A stretch of DNA of 64,000 nt from Chelonoidis abingdonii (Eukaryota > Chordata > Testudines > Testudinidae): positions 95,787,184 to 95,851,183 of the forward strand of contig NC_133770.1 of NCBI RefSeq assembly GCF_003597395.2, given 5' to 3'. Positions 36,095 through 47,900 of the stretch are shown one piece after another. Positions within the stretch are counted from its first letter, which is position 1, and every line of letters begins with the position of its first letter. The notes below the pieces were generated by a model. The model did no database searches and was not told where the DNA came from. It saw nothing but the letters and a program-made list of their open reading frames with translations. The position numbers and the translations under genes are program-made.

Positions 36095-36270
36095 CATGTC
36101 CATATAAACATACATCAGTAGAAGCACAATATTATCGAAGTATTGAACAGCCACTGGTAAGCTTAACAGAGGAGCATCAGAAACAGAACAGTCAAGCAAC
36201 GAAAGCAATCTCAAGAATAATTGGCAAGTTAAGATTTGAGCAATGTATTAAAGCCTGGATCATTGATTGA

Positions 36271-36288
36271 TTTTTTTTTTTTTTTTTT
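36271..36288. repeat. T18 homopolymer
   Basis: Eighteen consecutive T residues on the plus strand, so A on the transcribed-sense strand. Confidence 0.9.
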
Positions 36289-36793
36289 AGTTTACAAAAA
36301 ATGGTTAACCTTTGTAGGCGGAATTAACTTAAATTCCCAAGCAAAATATAAACTTAGTTTTGTTACTTTATACTAAAACATTCATATAGACATACACATT
36401 CATATCATTAAGAGAGGCAGACAGTATAATGGCTGCAAGAAACTTCATCGAAATTCAGGTTTGTCTAGAACAATAATCCAAGAAAATAAATAGCATATGC
36501 CATCTAATACAAAATCTCATCCCACCAGTGTTTCATTCATATTGAATTAGTAGGAAGAAGGATCTTTCTCTATACACATTTGTACCAAGATCTTTCAGGA
36601 TGATTTTACATCTCATGAGGCACAACCAACCCATAAACACCAGACCCTTTCAGCCTTTGCAAAATGATTTAACAATCTGGTGTTAATTTCTGATGAAGAT
36701 GCTGTTAGCGTCTGCCATCACAATAAGGATGATATAGGTTTTCTTTAATGATCAAAGACACAGGTAAATATAATCTCCTATCCTGATAACACT

Positions 36794-36847
36794 AAGATTT
36801 TAATGAAGACTGAGATCAACAAGATTTTAATGAAGACTGAGATCAAC
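36794..36847. repeat. Exact 27-bp tandem duplication
   Basis: The unit begins AAGATTTTAATGAAG and ends GATCAAC and is present twice in succession without a mismatch. Perfect identity suggests a recent slippage duplication or a polymorphic site. Confidence 0.95.
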
Positions 36848-37424
36848 ACTCTGTTGATGCAATACTGGATGGTATTCATTCTGAACTTTGATCTTTGCCA
36901 CCTAAATCCCAGCATGTGATGCACCTATAGGTCCCTTACTGAAAAGTCAGTCAACCATCTCATTATTTGAGACTTTTTTTGTGCACATCAGACCAAAATT
37001 TGTGAATCATTTTACTTTCCTGAAAATGTACTACACTCTCATGCTTATGAAACTGAAGAAACAATACGAGATATTTGGTTTTCCCTGCTAAAAAAATGAA
37101 AGGAATATTTCCCTCCTTTTTCGCCACATGCTCATGTTACTATTATGTCTTCATTAGAGAAACAACTCTGGGCAAAAACCCTAGTTACAACATGTCACTC
37201 TTCACACATGTATACATGAGGTGCCTGAGATTGTTAAAGCTGTCTAAGGAATTTGGATTTCCAATTAAAATAAATTAAAATTAATGGGAATTCGACATCT
37301 AGCCCCCACACCCCCAGGCAGCTCTATATTCACATACATACACACTGGAACAACATATTCCCACCAGTCATGATAATGCTGTGATGGAAAGCTACTGAGA
37401 TCTTTTGATAACTCTTTAAACTAA

Positions 37425-37678
37425 GGGCTTGCCTACACTTCAAACACTACAGCATCACAGTTGCAGCCACCTGCGTCAACGGGAGGGATTCTCCCAATGG
37501 CATAAGTAATCCACCTCCCTGGGAGGTGGTAGCTAAACTGACAGAATTGTTCGGTCACCATAGCGCTGTCTACACAGGGGTGAGGTTGGCTTAACTACGT
37601 CACTCAGAGGTGTACATTTTTTCACAGCCCTGTGTGATGTAGATGGGTCAACCTAACTGTTTAGCATAGACCAGGCCT
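37425..37678. mobile_element. Harbinger-like MITE
   Basis: Ends 'GGGCTTGCCTACACTT' and 'AGCATAGACCAGGCCT' are imperfect inverted repeats. The interior contains 'GTCTACACAGGGGTGAGGTT', also present near 49205. Confidence 0.6.
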
Positions 37679-38471
37679 TAGTGACTCAAAGTGTTTTTGC
37701 TGTCACAAAGATAGCATTATGATGCATAGGTGGGGATGTATCGAGTCATATGATATGTGGTAAGAGCAAAAGATACATGGACAGGGTTGGACATTAACTG
37801 TTAATTGTCACTAGTGGCTAGGATACTAGCTCACCAAATTTAGTGCCTGGGAGAAATTCACTTGCCCCTCAAGACAATTCTAGAAGGGGTGGATAGAAGC
37901 ACAAAGGCAGCGCCAGAAAGGCAGCTGATCTACACCTGGGATGGAGGGAAGCCTGCAGGGACAATAATTGCTGTAACTCAAGAGGAGGCCAGGGGAGGGA
38001 AGCAAATCCATGACTCAAAAGCCAATGGAAGAAAGGTGCTAATTTCAAGCCCTGTATAAAGTACTTGTGCTTACAGTGAAGTACTGAGCCGCTCAGGAAG
38101 TGTCAGTCTTATCTGCACAGATCATGAGCCTGATTCTGTGCTGACTTGCACCTTGTGTAATCATTCTCAAAGTGAACATAATCTGCTACCAAATGAGACT
38201 GATAGCTCTTCAGACAGCCACACTGAGCAGGTGATAACTACTAAATAAGGCGTGAGGCAGTTGCCAAGTGTTTTCTGTGGCTCATAAGCTGCATGCAGCT
38301 CTTTTACAGTTAAAATGCAGCTCCCGGAGCCACCCATACACCCTCCATTCTCCGCCTACAAGACTGAAGCTCGAGGCTTTTGACCTGGGGTGGTGTGGTG
38401 AGTCTAGTGGCTTCTGCCCTGCTGGGAGGGAGGAGTTTAAGGGCTTTAGCCCCACAAATGGGCATTGGGGC

Positions 38472-39616
38472 TAGGGTGACCAGATGTCCCGATTTTATCG
38501 GGACTGTCCCGATATTTCCTTGTTTGTCCCACGTCCTGACCAACGTTAGTTTGGGACACCGGACAAACAAGTAAAAGCTCCGGAGCCCGGAAGGGCTCGC
38601 GCCCTCCCCCGCCCCGACTCCGCCTCCTCCTTCCCCCATTGGGTCCCTCCTCGAATCTCCGCTCCCTCACTGCCCCATTGGCTCCCTCCCCAAATCCCCA
38701 CCTCTTGCCAAGCACGCCATAACCAGGAGACTCAGGGGAGCACGGTGCCAGGGTGAGTGTGAGTCCGGCCTGGCCCCGAGCAGGCAGGACTCGGGCACGG
38801 TACTTGGAGGGACAGTAGCAGGGCGGCCCGCGGGGCCAGGCGTTGGCTGTTCTCCCCACCTGGGCAGCGGGACTCGGGAGCAGCCGCAGCTTCCACTGCT
38901 GCGGGGGGAGGAAGTGGCCAAGCATGTGGCGCTCGGCGGCTGCGGCTTTGGCAACCGGGTCCGAACCCCCCGAACCTGGGCCTGCTGTGGGGACCCAGCA
39001 GCGCGCACGCTGTGCCCAGCCCCTGGCCAGTCGTGTGCAATCCCGCGGCAGAGGGATCAGCAGCCCAGCCGTTCCCCTGCGGGACCCAAGCAGGATGGGG
39101 GGGCTGGGGCCTGCTGCCCCTACTCCGGGGCTGCCCGCGGGATTGCACCAGCTGGGCAGCCAGCCCAGACGCGACTGGCCAGGGGTTGGGTGCAGCGTGC
39201 GCACTGCTGGGTCCCCGCAGCAAGCCTGGGCTCGAGAGGTTCGTGGGTGCCAGAGCTGCAGCTGCCAAGCTTGGCCAGCGGCCGCTTCCTCCCCTCACGG
39301 CAGTGGAGCTGCAGCAGCGGCTGCTCCCCAGTCTTGCTGCCCAGGTGGGCAGAACGGCCGCCGTCTGGCCCTGCAGACCACCCCTTACTCTCTCTCCAGG
39401 TACTGTGCCCGAGTCCTGCCTCTCAGGGCCAGGCCAGACTCACACTTACCCCGGCCCCACGCTCCCCTGAGTCTCCCGGGCATCCCTCCAGCGCTTGCGG
39501 AGGGAGGAGGAGGCAGAAGTGGGGGATTTTTTTTTGGCTCTGCCGCCATTTTTTCCCGTCTGACCCACCCCGCCCCCCGCGTCCCGATATTTGACTTGAG
39601 TGATCTGGTCACCCTA
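38472..39616. mobile_element. hAT-type element, 1145 bp, TAGGGTGACC ends, perfect 8-bp target duplication
   Basis: The termini TAGGGTGACCAGATGTCCCG and GATCTGGTCACCCTA form the inverted repeat, flanked on both sides by ATTGGGGC, an exact 8-bp direct repeat. The short element at 53740 has the same ends. The interior, about 38725-39470, is an imperfect GC-rich palindrome: 'CTCCCCACCTGGGCAGCGG' on the left mirrors 'GCTGCCCAGGTGGGCAGAAC' on the right. Because both strands are GC-rich and mirrored, open frames of 302, 252 and 226 aa appear by chance. None resembles a transposase, so it must have been moved in trans. Confidence 0.85.
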
Positions 39617-40075
39617 ATTGGGGCAGAAGCCCCACACCCTGGCAGGCCCCTCCCATGGGGCAGGTTGTGCATGTCTTGCGGGAATCGAACTTCTGAAGAT
39701 TACTGTATGCAGCTTGGAGGGTCAGTAAGTTTGGCCACTCCTGTAATATAGTAATATATCTGTGCAATAGCAATGCTGCAGTTGTCACAAATCCTATTTT
39801 TGTGTCCACCAAGTACCAGTGTAATAGTACTTTGGGTCAAACTTCTCAAGCTTTCAGTACAAAGGATTAGCCATAACTCTACCAATGTTAAACTGCCGGC
39901 ATCTTTGAAAGAAGTATTACTTGTAACACAGCTAGGCTTGCATCTTACCTCTCCGTTATAGCCTGGAGGCTTGTCTATACTTGGAAGTTAATTTAGATTA
40001 AGGAAGAGTGTGAATGTAAAGCACAATAGCTATTCCTGAATAACTCAATGTGTAGACACTCTCATTCCGGAATAA

Positions 40076-40920
40076 GACCTTGTCTAGACTACAAATGCTT
40101 TGCTGCTATAGCTGTACCAGTGGAGCCTCCTAATGGAGACACAGCTTACACCAAGCAAAGGAGTTGTACTGCCAGTACAGCTAAACCACTGTTTGTCAAC
40201 AGAAGCCCAAAGCCCTCCTCTGTCAGCATAGCTCAGGAGTGAGCAAACTACAGCCCTGGGACTGTATCTGGCCCTTCAGACATTTTAATCCAGCCCTTGA
40301 GCTCCCGCTGGGGAGCGGGGTCAGGGGATTGCCCTGCTCTGCATGTGTCGTGGCTCCTGGAAGCAGCTGCAGTGGCACGTCCCCCCTCCGGCTCCTATGC
40401 ATAGGGGCATCCAGGGGGTGCCACAGGCTGTCCCCACCCCAAGTGCCACCCCCGCAGCTCTCATTGGCCAATGCCTGTGGACAGGGCAGCCCTGATCCCC
40501 CCCCCCACCCTCTGAACCCCTCTGTCCCAGCCCAGAGCCCTCTCCTGTATTCCCAACCCCTCATCCCCAGCCCCATCCCAGAGCCTACATCCCCAGCTGA
40601 AGCCCTCACCCCTACCCCCCTGCCTTAGCCTGGAGACCTCTCCTACACCCTGAACTCCTCATTTCTGTCCCCTCCCCAGAGCCCGCACCCCCAGCTGCAG
40701 CCCTGACTACTCCCACACCTCAACCCCCAATTTCATGAGCATTCACGGCCTGCCATACAATTTCCATACCCAGATGTGGCCCTCATGCCAAAAAGCTTTG
40801 CCCACCCCTGGCTTAGCTGGATCTTTGCTGGAGGTTTTGTCAGCATAGCTTTCGGTTAGGTGACAGCCCTGACCAACATGGCAACATAGGACAACAAAAC
40901 TTTGTTATGTAGATCTAGCC
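40076..40920. mobile_element. Middle MITE of the nest, Harbinger-type with TAA target duplication
   Basis: The ends GACCTTGTCTAGACTAC and 'GTTATGTAGATCTAGCC' are imperfect inverted repeats, and TAA flanks both sides. A 3-bp TAA/TTA duplication is diagnostic of PIF/Harbinger. It is interrupted by a hAT element, and its own length without that is about 268 bp. Confidence 0.75.
40234..40810. mobile_element. hAT-type element, 577 bp, innermost of the nest
   Basis: The ends CAGGAGTGAGCAAACTAC and GCTTTGCCCACCCCTG are inverted repeats. The target duplications are GCATAGCT and GCTTAGCT, 7 of 8 matching. The right half is a C-rich run of 'CCCAGAGCC'-like units. It has no transposase, and the 128-129 aa frames on both strands are rejected. 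Confidence 0.85.
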
Positions 40921-41756
40921 TAACAGTTCCTTGTTCTGGTTTAGCATAATCTGCTTTGTGGATGCAATTCAGGAGTTATTCAGGAACAGGAATAACTTTA
41001 AGTATAGACAAGTCCTAACCCCATTGCTCTAGGACCAGCAATTTGCATGCAATCCAATATTTTACTCAAAAGTATTGGTAAGCAGGTTTTGAAAATAAAA
41101 TAAAGGCAGTTAATAGGACTCAAGGGACATAGAAAATTAAACCATTTCTCCAAAATATTCTCATTCAGAGTGGAAAATTATTATACAAACTTTACAGAGC
41201 AACAGATCAAGTTTTAATAGTGTCACCTTTCCTAAGATGGCATGTACAAGTTACTGACAGTAACAAAATGAGGTAGCGGCACATTCTGAAATAGCAAGTC
41301 TACTTGTTAAGCAAAAATGACTCACCCTTTTTCAATATTAGTTTTTTTACTTCTCTGAATTAACTAATCACGAAGACAGGAAGGGGAGGCTGTGTGTGAC
41401 ACAAGAGGCCTCATTCTTTTTGAAACTTTGGTTTGTTCAGTTGGGCTCTAGGATTTTTAACTCCTGATCCATTGGCCCTATCCATATCAGTCTGCTATCT
41501 AAATGAAAACTGCAGGAAGTAGTTGGAATACTTTAGACAACAACACAAATATCTACTCATTAAGATTATACATATTGTACATTAAAAATGAATTAGGAAA
41601 ACAAGTCCTAGAAATATCTATCCCTCTTATAGTGAATGGTTCTGGTGCTTAAGAGCTGACATACAGAGACAAATCCTGTTCTTCACAGAACAGAAAAATG
41701 TACCCTAGGATAACTGTATCAATGTATTTTACACTGATGCAAACTCATGTAGATAC

Positions 41757-41940
41757 GTTGTGCTGATATAAAGTGGGGCTTACACTGCGACTTAAATAGG
41801 TAAATTATCCAAGTAAACCACACTGGTGTAGGCCCCTCTTTGCACTGGTGCAGCATATCTACATTAGAGGTTTGCACTGATGTCATAAACTCAATGCAGT
41901 TACACCTATATGAATTTCTCCAATGTAGCCAAGACTTAAC
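41757..41940. mobile_element. Harbinger-like MITE, decayed
   Basis: Contains 'GTGGGGCTTACACTGCGAC', 'CTTTGCACTGGTGCAGCA' and 'CCAATGTAGCCAAGACTTA', in common with the elements at 28706 and 55969. Confidence 0.5.
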
Positions 41941-42691
41941 TCCCACAAGTTAATGGGACTACTAGATGAGTAGAGCTCATCTACATTACAAATATAACGA
42001 GTCAGCAGACCCAGGGCAGTGCTTTAGCCCTGCTACAGGGTCATGCTTAAAAGCTGAGACAATCACATCAGGGAATGCAGAGAAGCCCAGTGGCAAGCAA
42101 AATTTAGACCTTTGCCAATACTTCCTCAAAATAGACATCCTACTGGGAAATAGACTGAGGCACAGGAAGTGGAACTACTCCTTTATGAATGCAGCAGCAT
42201 TTACTCTCATACAAGTGAGAAGAACCAAATATTTCCCTGCATGAGACACATCATGCCTCAGTTCGGTTGTGGCTCCTGGGAATTTTAAGGCCTTCTCACA
42301 TTCATCTGTTGCATTCTAGAATCTACTTTTCATGTTAAGAATCAAAGCTTTTTGTACCAGAATGAGAAATAAAATCTTTATATTGTTACATGGTTAGTTT
42401 TCTTTAAAATGTTTTAATTAGCAATGATTTAACCGTGGATGTATTAGAATTTTCTTTAAAGCAGCTTTGACACCATGATTTACCTTCCATTCCAATGGTA
42501 AGCTGCATTTCCTGTGTGATAAACTACACCAAACTGTCAAGGTGGCATATCCATGACTAAGTGATTAATTAGACTTTTGTTTGGTTGTTTAATTATATTT
42601 GACATTTTAATTTTGTAGCCCAATATAATTATTACAATACCTTTTATGGACCGATTCAGCAAAGCATGTAAGTACACGCTTAACTTTAAGC

Positions 42692-44314
42692 TAGGGCTGT
42701 CAAGCGATTTAATAAATTAATTGTGATTAATTGCACGATTTAAAAAAATTAATCACAATTAATCACACTTAAATCATTTATATAAATATTTGTGGATATT
42801 TTCTACATTTTCAAATATATTGATTTCAATTACAACACAGATTACGAAGTATAAAGTGCTCACTTAATATTTATTTTTTATTACAAATATTTGCACTGTA
42901 AAAAACAAAAGAAATAATATTTTTCAATTCACCTAATATAAGTACTGAAATGCAATCTCTTTATCATGAAAGTTGAAAATAACTGCATATAAAAATAAAA
43001 TAATGTAAAACTTTAGAGCCTACAAGTCCACTCAGTTCTACTTCTTGTTCAGCCAATCACTCAGGACAAACACATTTGGTTACAATTTGCAGGAAATAAT
43101 ACTGCCTGCTGCTTCTTTACAATGTCACCTGAAAGTGAAAAAAGGCATCCACATGGCATTGTTGTAGCAGGTATCACAAGATATTTACATGCCAGATACA
43201 CTAAAGATTCATATATCCTTTCATGCTTCCATCACCATTACAGGGGACATGTGCCCATGCTGATGATGGGTTCTACTTGATAACTATCCAAAGCAATGCA
43301 GACCAATGCATGTTCATTTTCATCATCTGAGCCAGATGCCACCAGCAGAAGGTTGATTTTCTTTTTTGGTTGTTTTGGTTCTGTAGTTTCCTCATTTTTG
43401 TGTTGCTCTTTTAAGACTTCTGAAAGCATGCTCCACACCTCGTCCCTCTCAGATTTTGGAAGGCACTTCAGATTCTTAAACCTTGGGTTGAGTGCTGTAG
43501 CTATTTTTAGAAATCTCACATTGATACCTTCTTTGCATTTTATCAAATCTGCTGTGAAAGTGTTCTTAAAGCAAACGTGCTGGGTCATCATTCAAGACTG
43601 CTATAACATGAAATGCAAGCAAAACAGAACAGGAGACATAAATTAAACTCCTTGGGAGAGAATTGTAATTTAATTAACACATTTTTTCAATCAGCATCAT
43701 CAGCATGGAATCATGTCCTCTGGAATGGTGGCTGAAGCATGAAGGGGCACATGAATCTGGCACGTAAATACCTTACAACACTGGCTACAAAAGTGCCATA
43801 CGAATGCCTCTTCTCACTTTTTGGTGACATTGTAAATAAGAAGCAGGCAGTAGTATCGCCCATAAATGTAAACAAACTTGTTTCTCTTAGCAATTGGCTG
43901 AACAAGAAGTAGGACTGAATGGACTTGTAGGCGCTGAAGTTTTACATTGTTTTATTTTTGAGTGCACTTATGTAACAAAAAAAAAATCTACCATTTGTAA
44001 GTTACATTTTCATGATAAAGAGATTGCACTACAGTACTTGTATGAAGTGAACTGAAAAATAGTTTCTTTTGTTTATCATTTTTACAGTGCAAATATTTGT
44101 AATAATAATATAAAGCGAGCACTGTGCACTTTGTATTCTGTGTTGTAATAGAAATCAATATATTTGAAAATCCAGAAAAACATCCAAAATATTTAATAGA
44201 TTTCAATTGGTATTCTATTGTTTAACAGTGCAATTAATTGCGATTAATTTTTTTAATCACAATTAATTTTTTGAGTTAATCGCATGAGTTAACTGCGATT
44301 AATTGATAGCCCTA
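42692..44314. mobile_element. hAT transposon remnant with long inverted arms, 1623 bp
   Basis: The ends TAGGGCTGTCAAGCGATTTAA and 'GATTAATTGATAGCCCTA' are inverted repeats rich in ATTAATTG motifs. The flanks CTTTAAGC and CTTTAAAC are a 7-of-8 target duplication. Arms of about 540-590 bp (42692-43235 and 43722-44314) are reverse complements with divergence: 'TACAAGTCCACTCAGT' on the left mirrors 'ACTGAATGGACTTGTA' on the right. Between them lies a ZBED-type transposase fragment. The same organisation is common in turtle genomes, as I recall, so this is a known family in a decayed state. Confidence 0.8.
43238..43591 (-). pseudogene. ZBED1-like hAT transposase fragment
   Basis: The minus-strand frame holds TALNPRFKNLKCLPKSERDE, then EVWSMLSEVLKEQ and the acidic SGSDDENEHA. 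The 'NPRFK' and 'W..L' positions belong to the part of hAT transposases just before the C-terminal dimerisation (hATC) domain, as in ZBED1-like proteins. The zinc finger and catalytic RNase H-like part are absent, and the hATC part is in the inverted arms, out of frame with stops. It cannot make an active protein. Confidence 0.75.
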
Positions 44315-44864
44315 CTTTAAACACAAACAGTCCCATTTGAAGTATTGGGACAACACATGTGATTGAGATAAGCATTTAACCAAGGCACATATTATGTTGC
44401 AGTTTTCCTTTAAACTGTTATCAAAATCCCACTGGTTTTATCATTATATTAGACTACCAGAAATTTAAACTGGAATGATTATCAATCTTAATTTTATTCC
44501 ACCAACATCAAAAAGCAAAAGCACTCACTAACTATTAATAATCACACAAGCCACAGACTTAAAATGAATAAACGGGAAGTTGCTTGCTCAAATTAAAATA
44601 GCTGTGCTGTACGAAACAGCGAGAGCCCCCTCACCACAGTTTTAGTATAGTTATAGAAAAGCGGCATCCATTGCACAAGCAAAGCAAAAAAAAACAACAA
44701 AAAACGATCTTTGACAGGTAACATCAAAGAGCAGGAAATAGAGGTTGAAGAGCTGCTGAAGCAATAAACGCAGATGTACTTAAATATAATATTAGAAGGA
44801 AGGCCTGGAATCAATCATGCAAAAAGAAGAAGTGTGCAAGATGACAATCCAATCAGGTTCTTAC

Positions 44865-44900
44865 CAGGGCTTCATTATCTTCTGCAATTTCTGATAGCGT
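44865..44900 (-). CDS. ELMO1: ELMO1 micro-exon, human residues about 138-150 (36 nt)
   Basis: This exon is too short for an ORF scan. It was found by looking for the residues that must join its neighbours. It reads one base completing Glu, then RYQKLQKIMKP, then TG, which begins a Cys codon completed by the next exon. The acceptor is TTTTACAG and the donor is GTAAGAACC. Because it is 36 nt, a multiple of three, skipping it would remove 12 residues without shifting the frame. It sits between introns of 12.6 and 12.3 kb and lies in the armadillo-like inhibitory region. The residues match human ELMO1 as I remember it. The exact joining phases on both sides make the call secure. Confidence 0.95.
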
Positions 44901-47900
44901 CTGTAAAATTTAAAAACTTCCATGTGAGGAGATACATTTTAATACAAAAAAGGACAACTTTAATAACATTCAGGGATTGACACATAGTATAAAGGACAAT
45001 AAATTACTGGCACTTATTCAGAAAGGAAATAGTTCAATCTTTGGTGAAGGAAAAGAAAGGGCTTTAGTTAATTCAGAATACCTTTTAATTACCTGGCCTG
45101 AATACTTGTTTTAAGAAAGAAAGAAAAAGGAAAAAGTTTCCAATTAAAAAATAAATTGAGCATAGATCCTTTAGATCCTATTTATCTTTTCATTATCAGT
45201 GCCTGGACAGCCTAAATTACTGTGCATAGTCTTATAGGTTTCTTTGATACAAAAAGAGTTCATGATAATAATACACTTGAGACATCCTCTGTCTCAACGT
45301 TGCTATAACATGAAGTCAGTTCTCAGAAAACTCATTTCTTTTACTCCCTGTCTACATTACAAACAAAACTCAATCATAGAAGACATGGCTAAAAATTTTG
45401 GTGTAGATGGGAGGTAACAGGGTTGAAATCCTGAACAGCCCAGGACATAATCCTGGCCCTGCTGAAGTAATTAGCAAAACTCCCATTGACTTCAGTGGGG
45501 CCAGGATTTCATCCTAGTTTTTAAACATGGCTACAAGGACATGGTGAGGTCATGTCTACAGAACAGCTTTAAGCCACATGGGAATTAGTTTCCCTGAGTT
45601 ATAGCTGTAGTATGCGGGCACAGACTAAAAGTGGGTCTGTGCTTCAAATGTAGGTTCAAATTCCACACATCTAAATTTATAGGTATCCAGATCCAGAGTG
45701 CTGTATTAACCCATTTGAGGAAAGCAGGCCCCAGCTGCGAAAAATGTACATATGGGTTCAGATTCCAAAAGTCTGTCATCAGGGGGGTTCAGTTTTTTTC
45801 AAGCTCTAATTCTAACCTTCATGATAACATCGCCCCTGTAACAACTTCCAAAACACTTGGTGCCTATTTGTGGAGGGTGGTTTATGTACCACAGCCAAGA
45901 GGGTTTTGTTTAGACATTTCCTATTTTTTCGGAGACATGCAATACTGCACAGCATTAGTGAACCAGAAATTATGGCATCATATTACTATATTTAGGAAAC
46001 TGCAAGCTGAATATTAAGTGGAGGGAAGAGGGAAAAGATAATAAAGAACATTTCAAAGTCACGGTCCACTAATCATGATTTGCAAATCATCATCCCAGTA
46101 ATAACCAGCTCCAGAAATGCTGATCATGCCACTCAGCAAGCTAAGGTAAAGACATTATGAATGGTGAGACTGGCATCCAAAAAAATAATAATCCTCATTG
46201 AATCCAAAGAGCAAATTCGCCTTCTTCACCCCAGTTATATTCCTAAATCTTGTATGCCAATTGTTATAGAGAACTCTTAATATTTGCAGATCTCACTACC
46301 CTATCTTTTTAATCCTTTCTATTCTTTCTCTGGGGGTAACTTTGGTTTGATATAACAATGTTCTCCAGCATTTGTATGTGGATATACCATATCACAAGGT
46401 CTGAATTAGTCCAAGGTACTTGATCAACCAGTTCTGTTGGCCTTACAGTGCATTCACAATTTATTCTACAGTCATCCTCTAGATAACGAAGGCAATTTTC
46501 TATGATGAAATCGACCAGTTATTCACATGGGGCCAAACTTGCACCGTTAGCTATTGATTAAAAAAAACAAAACAGTGAAGTCAAATTTATATCATAAGGG
46601 GTGTTAGTTGGGTCAGGATTGGGACCATGGTCATCTGCTACTTTGCCGCTTCTTCTGATGAATGCTAACATCCTAAGTGCTTTCAATCAAACACTATCCA
46701 GTTCCATGCAGTAATATTTGGAACTTCAGTAAGAAGAGCTTTGATGATATATGCAGCAATAATGCAGGATTACCTCGCTTTCTTCTACATCCTAATTTGG
46801 AAGCGTATGGTTTCTCTACATAAACAGTATGCTGTACGTTCTACATATACTGCATCAGCGTGTTGATTGTCATATACCATTTTTATATTATATCATCTCA
46901 CAAGTCCAACATATAAAACATGATATTTACATAACATTCATGTACAACTTTTCTTCTATGCGGTTTCCACATTTCAGTCACCCAGGTAAGTGGCTCTGGG
47001 GGAAGAGTGAAAATCGAGTGCCTTCTTGAGATAGCTCATGCTCTGTTCCAAGCAGGGCACTGCAGGAGAAATACTTTGAGACACTTATATTAAAGAGTTA
47101 CATCCTAGAGCAGTGTTTCCCACACAGTTGGTCCTGTCCCACTGTCTGGCCACAGGAAGAGTTTAGGTAGGTCACGTGTCCCAGTGGCACTCCCGTCCAC
47201 TTGCACTCTTACTTCCCCTGGGCAGTCACATAGAGAGTGGGATCCAGGCAGCAGCAGCACCAAGGAAGTACCTCCAGATCCCACTCTCATGTCCCTTGGG
47301 CAGCAGCAACCCAGAGGAAGCAGCTGGAGCCAGCAAATGGACAGTCAGCAGGGAGTACTGAGCTTCACTTCTCCATTTATAAGATCTCCAGATACTCATA
47401 CAACTCTCATCAGTATCTGAGCACCTTCCAACTGTTTAAAAACAACAAGTGTCTCTCCTGATTTTCTTCCTTGTGGTCCTTCCTGAAATATAGGGGTTTT
47501 GGTGGGGGTGGGGGGAGGTGTTAAGACAAATGAGTTTTGCATTTAGTTCTGAAAGTGGTGAGGGGTCATTCTCATTTGTTGAGGGAGTGAGATACTGTTC
47601 CTGTTAAAGTTCTCTCCCCAACGTGATTCCACCTACTGCTCACCAGTTTCATCATTCTAGTAGATTGTATCTCTGGTGGCAACTCATGGTTATGGAGAGT
47701 GGGGTGGCCTAATGTGGAGGAGTCAGAAAAAAGATTCTGGATTACTGTATCACAGGTGTCATCCATGTGGATGTTGGAAGTCTACCATAATAATTAGTTT
47801 TGTGAACTTCATCACCATGTCAGACTGCATCTCTAACAATTCCTCTGGGAAGGCTTTTGTGTTTCAGTGTTTGTAGAGAAGTATGAATTTGGAATTCCTA

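Larger units (their letters stand above)
39969..41015. mobile_element. Outer MITE of a three-level nest
   Basis: The left end GGCTTGTCTATACTTGGAAGT and right end 'ACTTTAAGTATAGACAAGTCC' are inverted repeats. Internal sequence resumes after the inner element ('CATTCCGG' against 'CAGTTCCTTGTTCTGG'). The original MITE was only about 200 bp. It is the oldest of the three insertions here. Confidence 0.7.
32571..44864 (-). other. ELMO1: ELMO1 intron upstream of the 100-nt exon
   Basis: A 12.3-kb intron. From 34.3 to 44.3 kb it holds MITEs, a fold-back, three hAT elements and a nested cluster. From 32571 to about 34300, 34520-35880, 36110-37420, 37690-38460, 41020-41750 and 41945-42680 I see only unclassified AT-rich or old repeat-like sequence. 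The pieces near 33230-33420 and 35060-35200 resemble decayed MITEs ('GTGTGTCTACAC', 'TTAAACCAATTTAA'). Confidence 0.85.

Noticed and set aside
38600..39560. Possible CpG-island promoter
   Set aside because: The GC and CpG richness coincides with the transposon interior between matched inverted repeats. There is no TATA, first exon or other promoter evidence.
38446..39751. Long open frames of 302, 226, 152, 252 and 188 aa on both strands
   Set aside because: They lie in a GC-rich palindromic hAT element, overlap in all frames, are Pro/Ala/Arg/Gly-rich and contain no recognisable domain.
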